From NCBI GenBank assembly GCA_030524745.1, contig JAUNGC010000005.1, positions 78,614-142,613 on the forward strand: 64,000 bases of DNA, written 5' to 3'. The notes under the pieces are model-generated. The model was given only the letters and a program-made list of their open reading frames with translations, made no database searches and was not told the DNA's origin. Source of the stretch: Eubacteriales bacterium (GTDB lineage: Bacteria; Bacillota; Clostridia; Lachnospirales; Lachnospiraceae). Positions 50,093 to 57,180 of this stretch are shown here, one piece after another. Position 1 is the first letter of the stretch, and every line of letters starts with the position of its first letter. The translations under genes and the position numbers were made by a program.

Positions 50093-50414
50093 GGCGGTCA
50101 AACTCAAACAGATGGGCGTCAAGGCAGGTGTTTCTGATTTGTGCCTCCCGTACCCGAAAGGGATATATTGCGGACTGTATGTTGAAATGAAGTTCGGGAG
50201 CAACAGGCAGCAGGACACACAGAAAGAGTTCCTTGCAGATATGGCAGCAGCAGGACATTTCGTTGCAACTTGCTATTCCGCAGAGGAGGCAATCAAGATC
50301 ATTGAGGAGTATTTGCAGCTTTCAGACAGAAATCACATGGAGCGCAACGTCAAAATGAGCATCCCGAACAACAGCATCCTCAAGGACGGGAAAGTCAAGG
50401 GAGGTGTTCGGTGA
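49953..50414 (+). CDS. VRR-NUC domain nuclease
   Basis: A 153-residue protein of the VRR-NUC (PF08774) family: WLHHIPNGGSRN, KQMGVKAGVSDLCLPYP with catalytic Asp, and LYVEMKFG with Glu/Lys. Structure-selective nucleases of this type help phage recombination or replication. ATG at 49953 follows GGAGGAGGTGAG. Its stop is ATGA-overlapped with the next start. Confidence 0.88.
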   Translation: MNMRNAARSEDTEQINVISWAGWNMNRHPELKWLHHIPNGGSRNRLEAVKLKQMGVKAGVSDLCLPYPKGIYCGLYVEMKFGSNRQQDTQKEFLADMAAAGHFVATCYSAEEAIKIIEEYLQLSDRNHMERNVKMSIPNNSILKDGKVKGGVR

Positions 50415-50698
50415 TGACGGCGGGAGATTTCATTGAAACGATCGAAAATCCGGACAAAGTGAGGATTGTGCAGCAAGGGGATGACGTGTTTGTCGGGTTT
50501 TTGGGAGTGTTGAGACTCAAGACAGAGGTATTCGACAGGATCAAAGGCGAGACGGTGAAGAAATTTCGGGCAATTCCGGAAATCCGTCACAGACGATGGA
50601 AAGAACTGAACCTCATGAGACCGCTTGAGCCGGACGAGACACCGGACTTTTCTTTCAATGATTTGGAACTGAAACTCTATTACACAATTCACATATAG
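50414..50698 (+). CDS. Small phage protein, function unknown
   Basis: 94 residues, beta-rich N-terminal half (VRIVQQGDDVFVGFLGVLRL), then a helix and a C-terminal YYTIHI. GGGAGG lies upstream of the ATG. No family recognised. Confidence 0.6.
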   Translation: MTAGDFIETIENPDKVRIVQQGDDVFVGFLGVLRLKTEVFDRIKGETVKKFRAIPEIRHRRWKELNLMRPLEPDETPDFSFNDLELKLYYTIHI

Positions 50699-50711
50699 GA
50701 GGTGATGCGTT

Positions 50712-50849
50712 TTGAAAGGAATCATAACGGCAGCAGGAATCGCGGTCGCTATAGGAGGAATCGTTTTTCTGATTTTGTTGTATCGGGTCGGCAAACAGAT
50801 AAACAGGGAAAAAACCTGCGACAGAGGGCAACAGCACCGTAAGGAGTAA
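50712..50849 (+). CDS. Small single-span membrane protein (45 aa)
   Basis: TTG start (50712) after TAGGAGG. One hydrophobic helix (IITAAGIAVAIGGIVFLILLYRV) and a charged tail with one Cys. Could be a holin-like or anchor peptide, but nothing proves this. Confidence 0.6.
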   Translation: MKGIITAAGIAVAIGGIVFLILLYRVGKQINREKTCDRGQQHRKE

Positions 50850-50879
50850 GAAAAACAGGAGATAACAGGAGGAAACAAC

Positions 50880-51677
50880 ATGAAAATTATTGCGGTAATG
50901 TCACCAAAGGGAGGAATCGGGAAAACAACGACAGCCGATTCAATCGCCTACATGTTGGGGCAGGAACAGGGGAGACGTGTTCTCGTGCTTGACGGAGACC
51001 CGCAGGGCGACACATCAAAGACATTCGGAAGATATGAACCGGAGGGAATCGGAATGAGTGAACTGCTTGAACATCACCAGCGTGTTGGGGGAAGATACCG
51101 GACAACGGAACTCATTCAGTCAACAGAATACGATCACATTGACATCATTCCGGCGAACGGGTATCTCATGCAGACCGACATGAACCTTTTGCTCAAGCAG
51201 GAGGAGAACCAAGTCACGAGATTGCGGGATGCGCTGGCAGAGGTAGCAGAAGCATACGACTATTGCATTTGTGATTGTGGTCGTCTCCTCGACATGGTTG
51301 TCATCAACATTTTACTGGCTGCAGAACTCGTCATTGCACCCGTGAAAGTCGGGGGATATGAAAACGAGGCAATTCACAATTTGCAGGAGCAGGTGGACGA
51401 TCTGCGGGAAATCAATCCGGAACTCCGCATCAAAGGACTTGTGACAATGCGACAAAAGAACAAGACATCACTTGAGTTTGAGGAGTGGATGAAAGAAAGT
51501 TCCGGTTTCGACATGTTCATTACACCGATTCGTCGTTCGATCGTAGCAGAAAAGGCATCCATGAGAATGGCAATTCTCCCGCAGTTCTCAAAAAACGGTA
51601 TCGTGTCACAGGACTATCGGAGCATGGTTCGAGAACTGCTTGAGGAAATGGAGGGCGAGGCATGCGTGATTTTATAG
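50880..51677 (+). CDS. parA: ParA/Soj-like partition ATPase
   Basis: A 265-residue deviant-Walker ATPase: MSPKGGIGKTTTAD near the N-terminus, LVLDGDPQGDTSK, and CICDCGRLLDMVV. Moves or positions DNA when paired with a ParB; a ParB-like gene lies 1 kb downstream. AGGAGG precedes the ATG. A partition pair is unusual in an integrated phage and suggests a plasmid-like phase. Confidence 0.9.
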   Translation: MKIIAVMSPKGGIGKTTTADSIAYMLGQEQGRRVLVLDGDPQGDTSKTFGRYEPEGIGMSELLEHHQRVGGRYRTTELIQSTEYDHIDIIPANGYLMQTDMNLLLKQEENQVTRLRDALAEVAEAYDYCICDCGRLLDMVVINILLAAELVIAPVKVGGYENEAIHNLQEQVDDLREINPELRIKGLVTMRQKNKTSLEFEEWMKESSGFDMFITPIRRSIVAEKASMRMAILPQFSKNGIVSQDYRSMVRELLEEMEGEACVIL

Positions 51678-51835
51678 CAGAGGTCAAAGGATATTGCCTG
51701 ATTCACAATCCGACCGGATGCGGAGGTTATATTGTAACGAATATGAGGAATCTGACGAAAAAACAGAAAGAATTTTTGTACGGATATTTCATGGACATGG
51801 GAGACAGATTCAAAGCAGAGCAATTCATTGAGTAA
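51662..51835 (+). CDS. Small phage protein (57 aa)
   Basis: Overlaps the ParA stop by 16 nt; GGAGGGCGAGG is upstream. One Cys pair (GYCLIHNPTGCGGYI), then a basic helix (KKQKEFLYGYFMDMG). No function assigned. Confidence 0.6.
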   Translation: MRDFIAEVKGYCLIHNPTGCGGYIVTNMRNLTKKQKEFLYGYFMDMGDRFKAEQFIE

Positions 51836-51850
51836 AGGAGGTAGCAGAAC

Positions 51851-52246
51851 ATGAGCAATATCATAAGCACAGCACCGTGTCGATTTTGCGGGCAAATGGT
51901 TCAACTTGACTCAGAGGAAAAACTGACAAAGCCACAGGCAGAGGAACAGGCGACAATGCTCTGTTCATGTGCAGAGGCGGTCGAGTATCAGAAAGAGAAA
52001 CAGAGGAAAGAAAAGGCAATGAAAAACGTGTCTGTTCTGTTCGGAGAGGATGCAGCACCAGAAAGGAGAGCCGGAGAGGGCATCGTGAACATATTGAGGG
52101 CAGCAGTTGAGGAAATTTATACCGGAGGACTTGCAAAGGTCACTTTAAACCTACGAGGAGGAGTTAAAGCCTCAATTTCGCAGAATAGCAAAGGCGAGAT
52201 AAACGTCGAGCGGACAGAGACCAAAAAACAGAAATTGACGGAATAA
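51851..52246 (+). CDS. Phage protein with N-terminal zinc-ribbon-like knuckle
   Basis: 131 residues: CRFCGQM near residue 10 and LCSCAEA near residue 37 form a four-Cys set, followed by a helical, charged linker and a basic C-terminus. Possibly a metal-binding DNA- or RNA-linked protein. AAAGGAGG upstream. Confidence 0.6.
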   Translation: MSNIISTAPCRFCGQMVQLDSEEKLTKPQAEEQATMLCSCAEAVEYQKEKQRKEKAMKNVSVLFGEDAAPERRAGEGIVNILRAAVEEIYTGGLAKVTLNLRGGVKASISQNSKGEINVERTETKKQKLTE

Positions 52247-52261
52247 GAGGGGTGATGACGC

Positions 52262-52513
52262 ATGACAGAGAGTGAGATTTGCGGTTCATACCGGAGAGCG
52301 AAGAATCAGACCGAGCAAATAAAGATTTTGACGGAACTGACCTGCAAGAGCCGACTGGAGATAATCGCAATATTGGTGAAGAATGGCGAGGAACTCCCGA
52401 AACGCACTATTGACGGGTTATATAAGAGAATGGATGCTCTCGAAAGTGAAATAAAGGAAAGAGAGCGGGAATATCGGGAGATTGCGAAAGCCTTAAACGG
52501 TAAGAAAGAATAA
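52262..52513 (+). CDS. Small helical phage protein
   Basis: 83 residues with two long helices; the second (MDALESEIKEREREYREIAKAL) is a coiled coil. The N-terminal part (SYRRAKNQTEQIKILTELTCKSRLEIIAIL) resembles a helical DNA-binding unit. It sits just before the ParB-like gene. Function not known. Confidence 0.6.
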   Translation: MTESEICGSYRRAKNQTEQIKILTELTCKSRLEIIAILVKNGEELPKRTIDGLYKRMDALESEIKEREREYREIAKALNGKKE

Positions 52514-52527
52514 CAGGAGGAAAGAAC

Positions 52528-53997
52528 ATGGCAACAGGTTTCAGCGTCATGGACGCATTGAATAAAAACAGTAAAGCAGGGGTTGACGAATCACCGAGGG
52601 CGAGATTCCGGACGAAAGACATTTCCATTTTCAAAATGTACCGGAATAAGCTGAATTTCTATGATTTAGCAGATATTGAAGAACTGGCGGGAGATATTCT
52701 CATGTATGGTCTCAAGCAGAATCTTGAGGTTGTATATGAGCCGAACGAGCAGGGTGAATATAGAATCGTAGCAGGTGAGCGTCGGTGGCTTGCCCTCAAA
52801 CACCTTGTAGAGCAGGGATATAAAGATTTTGAGATTGCAACTTGTAAACTGACCACGCCACAGGATGAGGACGAGGAACAGGTTGAGATCATCATTGCGA
52901 ACGCATACCGAACAAAGTCTATAAAGGACATTATTGAGGAGGAGCAGCGGTTGAAAGCGTGTCTCGAACGCATGAAAGCGGACGGGAAGAAAATTAAGGG
53001 ATATGACCTCAAGACAGGTCGCCTCCGTGATGTGATTTCCTCTATGCTCAAGATGTCAAAGACGAAAATCGCACAGGTGGAGAGCATCAGCAACAATTTG
53101 ATTCCGGAGTTTAGAGAGGAACTCAACAAAGAGCGTCTCACGTTCTCCGCTGCTTATGAACTTTCCGGAATGTCAGCAGAAAAGCAGCAGGAGGCACTTG
53201 AGAAGTACAAAGAGACCGGAGAATTGTCCTATACGCAGATTAAAGACATGAAGACGGACGGGCAGCAGGTAAAACAGGCAGCAGGGCAGCAGGAGGGGGT
53301 GTCACAATCTGACATTGGCATGAATCCACCGGAGGACGGCTTGCAGCAGGAGGGCGAAAACTGGGAGCGGACAGCACAGGCAGGATATGAGGAGCATCCG
53401 GCAGCAGGTGACGACTATCAGACACCGCATCCGGAGGGAATCACATCAATCTGTTATTCCTGCACAGAATATGAGACATGCAATGTAAAGACTGGAACAT
53501 GTACCAAGTGCGATCAGTACCGGAACAGAGGGGAGGCATACAAGACCGACGAGCAGAGATATTCCGAGGAGCAGGACAGAATCGACAAAGAGACCGCAAA
53601 GAAACTCCGTGAACAGGCAGACGAGGAGAAGATGAACAATTTGCCGTCAGAGACACAGGAAAGCGGTCAGAAAGTACATCACATCAAACTGGGAGCGTCT
53701 TTCTTTGCCGAGGTCGAGAGTGGGGAAAAGACATTTGAACTCCGAAAAAATGACCGTGACTATAAAAAGGGCGATATTCTTGAAATGATGGAGTTTAAGG
53801 ACGGGAAGAACACCGGACGCATTGTGAGAGTGCTTGTGACTTATATCCTCACAGAGTTCACCGGACTTGAGGACGGATATTGTATCATGGCGACACGTCT
53901 TTTGAGAGAAAAAACAGGAGATGGATTCGGAGCAGATGTTCAGATCATCGACGAGATGTACGAGCACACAGGAATGGGGGCAGCGGGAAATGAATAA
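52528..53997 (+). CDS. ParB-like protein fused to a C-terminal DUF3850 domain
   Basis: 489 residues. Residues 30-210 are a ParB N-terminal domain and HTH-like region (YRIVAGERRWLALKHL with the ParB arginine patch). Residues 210-330 are a Gln-rich linker plus a short Cys cluster (CYSCTEYETCNVKTGTCTKC). Residues 385-480 are DUF3850 (HHIKLGASFFAEVESGEKTFELRKNDRDYKKGD), an ASCH/PUA-like fold found in phages, possibly RNA- or nucleotide-binding. AGGAGG precedes the ATG. With ParA upstream it should form a partition system, but the extra domain is unexpected. Confidence 0.85.
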   Translation: MATGFSVMDALNKNSKAGVDESPRARFRTKDISIFKMYRNKLNFYDLADIEELAGDILMYGLKQNLEVVYEPNEQGEYRIVAGERRWLALKHLVEQGYKDFEIATCKLTTPQDEDEEQVEIIIANAYRTKSIKDIIEEEQRLKACLERMKADGKKIKGYDLKTGRLRDVISSMLKMSKTKIAQVESISNNLIPEFREELNKERLTFSAAYELSGMSAEKQQEALEKYKETGELSYTQIKDMKTDGQQVKQAAGQQEGVSQSDIGMNPPEDGLQQEGENWERTAQAGYEEHPAAGDDYQTPHPEGITSICYSCTEYETCNVKTGTCTKCDQYRNRGEAYKTDEQRYSEEQDRIDKETAKKLREQADEEKMNNLPSETQESGQKVHHIKLGASFFAEVESGEKTFELRKNDRDYKKGDILEMMEFKDGKNTGRIVRVLVTYILTEFTGLEDGYCIMATRLLREKTGDGFGADVQIIDEMYEHTGMGAAGNE

Positions 53998-54571
53998 AAG
54001 CAGTTTAAAGGCAGTATTTATCAATGCGAAAGCGACAGGGGCAAAATATATCGGGGTGAAGATTGAGACGGAGGGCAGCAGTCAGCCGGAATTTATCATA
54101 AACCCGCAGGAGAATTTTGGCGCAAAGTTCGCCTATTATATGGACGCATACGATGACGACCTTGCGTTGATTTCTGCAAAAGGGAAAAAGGACATCAAAA
54201 TTACCGGAGCAGCATCCGGAAAGTCGTTTGAGGATATTCAGTCACAGCTTTTGGAGGAAATCGCAAAGGGATGGAAACGCTTGATCGCAGAGGCGATTGA
54301 CAGAGTGGTTGACAAGGCTTTAAAAGAGACACCTCCGGAAAGCGAGGAGGAAAGATTGCAATGTGAGGGCATGAGAGAGACGATCAAGGGAATGTTTATC
54401 AATGACAGCCGGACAGCAGCAGAGGCGAGGCTCATTTCAGAGAATATCGGAAAATACGAGGAGATTTTTGAAACCTGCATGAATGGTGATGACCTTGCGT
54501 TCAAAAAAGGACTGATCGAATTGCAGCGATTACAGAATGAGGCTATTTTAAGGGGTGAGGGTGATGAATAA
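53990..54571 (+). CDS. Phage protein, function unknown
   Basis: 193 residues; ATG at 53990 overlaps the ParB-like stop by 8 nt with GCGGGAA before it. Beta-rich first 70 residues, then long helices and an acidic tail. Lies between the partition and SSB genes, so a role in replication is possible. Not recognised. Confidence 0.6.
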   Translation: MNKSSLKAVFINAKATGAKYIGVKIETEGSSQPEFIINPQENFGAKFAYYMDAYDDDLALISAKGKKDIKITGAASGKSFEDIQSQLLEEIAKGWKRLIAEAIDRVVDKALKETPPESEEERLQCEGMRETIKGMFINDSRTAAEARLISENIGKYEEIFETCMNGDDLAFKKGLIELQRLQNEAILRGEGDE

Positions 54572-54908
54572 GGTCATTTTGATGGGGCGTCTGACGAGAG
54601 ATCCCGATGTCAGATACACACAGAGGAACAGTTCGCAGGAACAGACCTGCATCGCACGTTATACACTGGCGGTTGACCGGAGATTCAAAAGAGACGGTGA
54701 ACAGTCAGCGGATTTCATCGGATGCGTCGCTTTCGGACGGGATGCGGAGTTTGCAGAGAAGTATTTCAGACAGGGAACAAAAATCGCTATCACTGGACGG
54801 ATTCAGACGGGTTCCTATACCAACAGGGACGGTCAAAAGGTTTACACAACCGATGTCGTCATTGAGGAACAGGAATTTGCGGAAAGCAAAAAGGCAGCAG
54901 GAGGCTAA
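54564..54908 (+). pseudogene. ssb: Single-stranded DNA-binding protein, C-terminal tail out of frame
   Basis: The OB-fold is intact for 114 residues (NKVILMGRLTRDPDVRYTQ, ...ADFIGCVAFGRDAEFAEKY, GRIQTGSYTNRDGQKVYTTDVV). The frame then stops at TAA (54906-54908). The expected acidic tail ...NIPDGIDEELPF lies in the +1 frame, ending at 54987. Removing one A from the AAAAA run (54888-54892) would restore a 140-residue protein. Either a real frameshift, a sequence error, or programmed slippage; the tail normally recruits other proteins. Confidence 0.85.
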
Positions 54909-55007
54909 AAATGACACATATCCGGCAGGGAGCGACGGATTCATGAACATTCCGGACGGAATCGACGAAGAACTCCCTTTCAGCTAGGGGAGAGGGCGGG
55001 GTGTGAC

Positions 55008-55352
55008 ATGGAATTCATCAAAAAGGTCAAAGATATCATTTCAAAGCTGCAGGCAGCAGGAAAGGCAGAAAATGAGGTCTCTGAAATTATCAAGAGAGCA
55101 GCAGAGGCAGCGACAGTCACGAGAAAGCCGGATATTTCACAAATACCGGAAATCAGAATCAGAGCAGACACCGAAAACCTGCAAAATGCCCTCATGAGGG
55201 TCGGAATATCCGCACAGGAGGCTCTTTCAGCGTTCGAGGCATTATATAAGGTTAGAAAACTGGAGCGGTCGAATAACTGGAGGAAATATCACGGTTTACC
55301 TCCAAAAAGACGAACAGGAGGAAAAAAGAAGTGGAAACAGAAAAGGAAATGA
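55008..55352 (+). CDS. Small basic phage protein
   Basis: 114 residues: helical N-terminus, then a very basic tail (PKRRTGGKKKWKQKRK), likely nucleic-acid binding. Overlaps the next gene by 22 nt. No family known. Confidence 0.6.
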   Translation: MEFIKKVKDIISKLQAAGKAENEVSEIIKRAAEAATVTRKPDISQIPEIRIRADTENLQNALMRVGISAQEALSAFEALYKVRKLERSNNWRKYHGLPPKRRTGGKKKWKQKRK

Positions 55353-55795
55353 CCGCCCTGCAAAAAACGCAGATGTATCTTGAGAATTATCGGGAGATGG
55401 AACGATATATCAAGGATGCAATATCAGAGGTATCGCAGATTGAGGATATATCACGCTATAACATATCTGCGGAGCGGGCGTTTCTGCAATCCATAAGAGA
55501 ATGTCGTGCGGAGACCGCGATCTTGTTTGAACACATGAACAAAGCATTGCAATCTCTGAAAGAGGATGCAGAGGCGGCAGGTGAGGGGTACAAATACGAC
55601 GCTCTCGAAATGGTGTATATAAAGGGCATGACATACGAGGAGGTTGTGAGGGAAACCGGATGCGGACGGAACTCACCGAAGAAATGGTGTCGGGCGATGA
55701 TTCCAAGACTGGCAATCAAATTGTTTGGTGTAAAGGCGTTAGAAAACAAGGCAAATTGCAATGAAAATAATAACAATTTGAACAAAACGGGGTGA
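55331..55795 (+). CDS. ArpU/sigma-region-4-like late transcription regulator
   Basis: 154 residues beginning at GTG (55331) after AGGAGGAAAAAAGAA. The C-terminal half (LEMVYIKGMTYEEVVRETGCGRNSPKKWCRAMIPRLAIKLFG) resembles a sigma region 4 HTH as in ArpU-type late regulators. It is the last gene before the late operon and its stop lies inside the repeat array at 55789-55842, its probable target. Confidence 0.78.
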   Translation: METEKEMTALQKTQMYLENYREMERYIKDAISEVSQIEDISRYNISAERAFLQSIRECRAETAILFEHMNKALQSLKEDAEAAGEGYKYDALEMVYIKGMTYEEVVRETGCGRNSPKKWCRAMIPRLAIKLFGVKALENKANCNENNNNLNKTG

Positions 55796-55842
55796 AAAGC
55801 GGGTGAAAACAGGGTGAAAATAGGGGTTAAAAGTGGGTGAAC
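55789..55842. repeat. Five 11-bp-phased GGGTGA repeats (late-regulator sites?)
   Basis: GGGGTGAAAA (55789), GGGTGAAAA (55801), GGGTGAAAA (55812), GGGGTTAAAA (55823), GGGTGAAC (55835). Core starts 55790, 55801, 55812, 55824, 55835 are 11, 11, 12, 11 nt apart. They face a -10 like TATGAT at 55866-55871. This is the layout of activator sites stacked on one face of the DNA. Confidence 0.8.
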
Positions 55843-56039
55843 AAAAGTGATTTTGAATGTGTTAATATGATAGCGTGAACAGTTGAGACGAGCGATTGCA
55901 GAGATGCAGTCGCTTTTTTCTTGCCTGTTTGCCCTCCTGTTATATGCGGGCAGCAGAACACGGATTCGTGCGATGTCTGCCCGCCTCTTGTAAGTGCAGG
56001 AGGCAGCGGGAGTACGAGGAGCAGAGAGGAGTGAGGAGT
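55843..56039. promoter_or_regulatory. Late promoter region and terminator-like hairpin
   Basis: TATGAT (55866-55871) is the best -10. A stem AGCGATTGCA/TGCAGTCGCT with six T follows at 55891-55919, so early transcription should end here or be antiterminated. Downstream to 56039 only an upstream extension of the HNH frame is seen. Confidence 0.6.
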
Positions 56040-56558
56040 GTGTTGCTGAAAGCGTGTCGGGGGTGTGGTCGCCTCATATCACAATCAATGTGGATGTGCG
56101 CAGAGTGCGAGGCAAAGCAACCGTCAAGGCATGTGGTGTATAACAACACACGCAGAGACCCAAGAGCAGCGGAGTTCTATGTTTCTAAGGAATGGCGGGA
56201 GTTGCGCCCCGTAATCATGAGTGTGTATGACTATGTGGATATATATGCGCTGTATGCCCTGCATGAACTGATAACGCTCAATGATTCCGACCCGATTCAT
56301 CACATCATAGAACTTGAGGAGGACTGGGAACAAAGACTGAACCCGCTGAACTTAATACCTCTAAGTAAACAGACACATAACACAATCACAGCACTGTATA
56401 AGAAAAGCAATGCAAGCATGAGAGCGACACAGAGACAGTTGAGGTCACTGATTGATTACCATTTCAAAGAGGCAGGGGGATATGAAAAAGTTTTGAGCGA
56501 TCGTTTTCTAGTCGCACCCCCCGAAAGATTCGGAGAAAACTCCCCACGGAAATTTTGA
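56040..56558 (+). CDS. HNH endonuclease (packaging-associated)
   Basis: A 172-residue protein starting at GTG (56040); an upstream ATG (55896) is inside the terminator. Zinc Cys pairs CRGCGRL and CAECEA near the N-terminus, then the HNH core HHIIELEEDWEQRLNPLNLIPLSKQTHN. HNH enzymes just before the terminase genes often aid cos-type packaging with TerL, which fits the order here. Confidence 0.85.
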   Translation: MLLKACRGCGRLISQSMWMCAECEAKQPSRHVVYNNTRRDPRAAEFYVSKEWRELRPVIMSVYDYVDIYALYALHELITLNDSDPIHHIIELEEDWEQRLNPLNLIPLSKQTHNTITALYKKSNASMRATQRQLRSLIDYHFKEAGGYEKVLSDRFLVAPPERFGENSPRKF

Positions 56559-56579
56559 TAAAAGGGGCAGACGAAAAAG

Positions 56580-56597
56580 GTGTCAGAATGTGACACA
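56580..56597. repeat. 18-nt dyad element, copy 1
   Basis: GTGTCAGAATGTGACACA, itself a dyad (GTGTCA-N5-TGACAC), lies between HNH and TerS. Its exact reverse complement occurs at 63145-63162. Confidence 0.75.
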
Positions 56598-56637
56598 AAA
56601 ACTCGTGAACGCCGGACGGAAAGGGGGTTGATGCTGC

Positions 56638-57180
56638 ATGGCAGGACAAAGACAACCCACCGATTTGGTGGTCATGAAAGGGAAAAAACACCTCACAAAA
56701 GCGGAGATCGAAGCGAGGAAAAATGTGGAGGTCGTCGCACCGAACGACAAAGTCAAGCCTCCCGCATATCTGACACCGGAGTTAAAGAAAAAATTCCGGA
56801 AATTGTCAAAAGAACTGCTTGAGATCAAGCTGATTGCAAATGTGGATTGTGATGCACTGGCGAGACTGCTGATCGCACAGGAGCAATACATTGAAGTGAC
56901 GGGAAAAATCAGAGAAACACCGTTGATGATAGATGTTCCGGTTTATGAGGACAGGGAAAATCCGGACACAGGCAAAAACGAACGTGTGCAGGTCGGAACA
57001 CGGGAGGTTGTGAACGGAGAGCGTGAGCGTCTCATGTTAATACAAGACCGCTGCATGAAACAATGCAGACAGGGAGCGTCAGATTTTGGGATGACGGTCA
57101 GCAGCAGGTGTCGGCTGATTGTTCCGAAAGTCAAGGATGCAAAGCCGGAAAATAAATTCGCCAAGTATGCAGGGGGATAA
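56638..57180 (+). CDS. Terminase small subunit (P27 type)
   Basis: 180 residues, DNA-recognition subunit of the packaging motor: basic N-terminus MAGQRQPTDLVVMKGKKHLTKAEIEARK, then an alpha-helical body (P27 family). It ends directly against TerL. Its GGGGG-rich leader is a weak RBS. Confidence 0.85.
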   Translation: MAGQRQPTDLVVMKGKKHLTKAEIEARKNVEVVAPNDKVKPPAYLTPELKKKFRKLSKELLEIKLIANVDCDALARLLIAQEQYIEVTGKIRETPLMIDVPVYEDRENPDTGKNERVQVGTREVVNGERERLMLIQDRCMKQCRQGASDFGMTVSSRCRLIVPKVKDAKPENKFAKYAGG

